DNA from: Novosphingobium album (ex Liu et al. 2023)
Lineage (GTDB): Bacteria > Pseudomonadota > Alphaproteobacteria > Sphingomonadales > Sphingomonadaceae
Length of the DNA stretch: 64,000 bases
Assembly: GCF_029076845.1 (NCBI RefSeq)
Contig: NZ_JARESE010000001.1
Location: 186,001 to 250,000 of the forward strand
Direction of reading: 5' to 3'
Of this stretch, positions 63,685 through 64,000 are shown piece after piece (the stretch's first letter is position 1; each line of letters starts with the position of its first letter). The notes under the pieces were generated by a model, which was not told the DNA's origin, ran no database searches, and worked only from the letters and a program-made list of their open reading frames with translations. The position numbers were made by a program, and so were the translations under genes.

Positions 63685-64000
63685 GAGTGCCGATGCGATG
63701 AACCACGAGACCGCGGCCGAGGCCGCTCACGGCGGCGAAAGCCCGATCAAGACCGAGACGCTGGCCGATGGCGAGCACGCGGTGCATGTGCCCGAACCGG
63801 AGGCCCTGGGCTTCGGGCCGGGCGGCTGGGTCGCGCTTGCGGTTATCGTCCTGCTGGTCGTCGCGCTGTGGAAGAAGGTTCCCGGCATGTTGACCAAGGG
63901 GCTCGACAGCTCGATCGCCGAGATCAGGAAACAGCTCGACGAGGCCAAGACCCTGCGCGCCGAGGCCGAGGCGTTGCGCAAGGAATACGCCGACAAGATC
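63677..64000 (+). CDS. atpF: ATP synthase F0 subunit b (C-terminus beyond the window)
   Basis: The first 108 residues are visible. A long acidic N-terminal tail (MAESADAMNHETAAEAAHGG...) precedes the helix PGGWVALAVIVLLVVALWKKVPG and the start of the coiled coil (LDSSIAEIRKQLDEAKTLR). Overlaps the b' stop by 8 bp, so translation is coupled. The N-terminal extension before the membrane helix is about 50 residues, longer than in many b subunits. Cut by the window end. Confidence 0.92.
   Translation, partial: MAESADAMNHETAAEAAHGGESPIKTETLADGEHAVHVPEPEALGFGPGGWVALAVIVLLVVALWKKVPGMLTKGLDSSIAEIRKQLDEAKTLRAEAEALRKEYADKI

Overview
The window is GC-rich, densely coded chromosomal DNA from an alphaproteobacterium. 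The most likely family is Sphingomonadaceae, for example Novosphingobium or a close relative. The evidence is the carotenoid set crtY-crtI-crtB, the alphaproteobacterial split F0 operon (atpI-atpB-atpE-b'-b), a UPF0262 protein, an alphaproteobacterial LexA box (GAAC-N7-GAAC) before uvrA, and the mix of OprB, MipA and TonB-dependent outer-membrane proteins. I see no rRNA, tRNA, transposase, prophage or CRISPR array.

Layout. 0-3.3 kb: a TPP riboswitch on the minus strand before a small membrane protein cut by the window edge, an OprB porin, MipA/OmpV and a GNAT acetyltransferase. 3.3-7.6 kb: carotenoid operon crtY-crtI-LOG-crtB. 7.7-12.9 kb: a small membrane protein, an MFS exporter, dinB, NUDIX, 6-phosphogluconolactonase, Dps and a divergent GDT1-like protein. 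12.9-17 kb: trehalose operon otsB-GH15-otsA. 17-20 kb: an orphan PilZ-like gene, then UDP-glucose dehydrogenase and a UDP-uronate epimerase. 20-29.5 kb: a purine salvage cluster (NCS2 permease, 8-oxoguanine deaminase-like amidohydrolase, purine nucleoside permease, TonB-dependent receptor, secreted adenosine deaminase) divergent from a LysR regulator. 29.5-36.3 kb: phosphoribosyltransferase, a second LOG protein, ABC-F ATPase, ftsH, a tyrosine phosphatase and a cupin. 36.4-40.4 kb: hyuA/hyuB. 40.6-42.2 kb: two tandem paralogous small peptides followed by an alphaKG-HExxH-type peptide hydroxylase. 42.3-51.6 kb: SDR, dnaB, UPF0262, GH25-like protein, cdd, two small proteins, uvrA, bacteriohemerythrin and a CHRD protein. 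51.7-61.4 kb: RlpA, argG, two tandem cyclopropane-synthase-like methyltransferases, GDT1, a pteridine-reductase-like SDR, a globin-coupled chemotaxis transducer, a glycine-zipper protein and a PhzF-like protein. 61.7-64 kb: F0 ATP synthase operon, running off the end.

How genes work together. CrtB makes phytoene, CrtI desaturates it and CrtY cyclises it, giving beta-carotene-type pigment. OtsA/OtsB make trehalose, and a GH15 enzyme in the same operon may hydrolyse it. The 20-28 kb cluster forms a route from outer-membrane uptake through periplasmic deamination to inner-membrane transport and cytoplasmic deamination of purines. The 40.6-42.2 kb unit looks like a minimal ribosomally synthesised, post-translationally modified peptide (RiPP-like) system: precursors with strong ribosome sites, an RNA hairpin, then one modifying enzyme. 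This is the best candidate for an undescribed system.

The intergenic DNA holds several repeat families: a nested palindrome family (10.45, 16.95 and 56.54 kb), a 132-bp palindrome at 45.15 kb with a 20-nt match at 1.77 kb, and a repeat pair flanking the ABC-F gene. All product names come from reading motifs and overall family resemblance; no database search was run.
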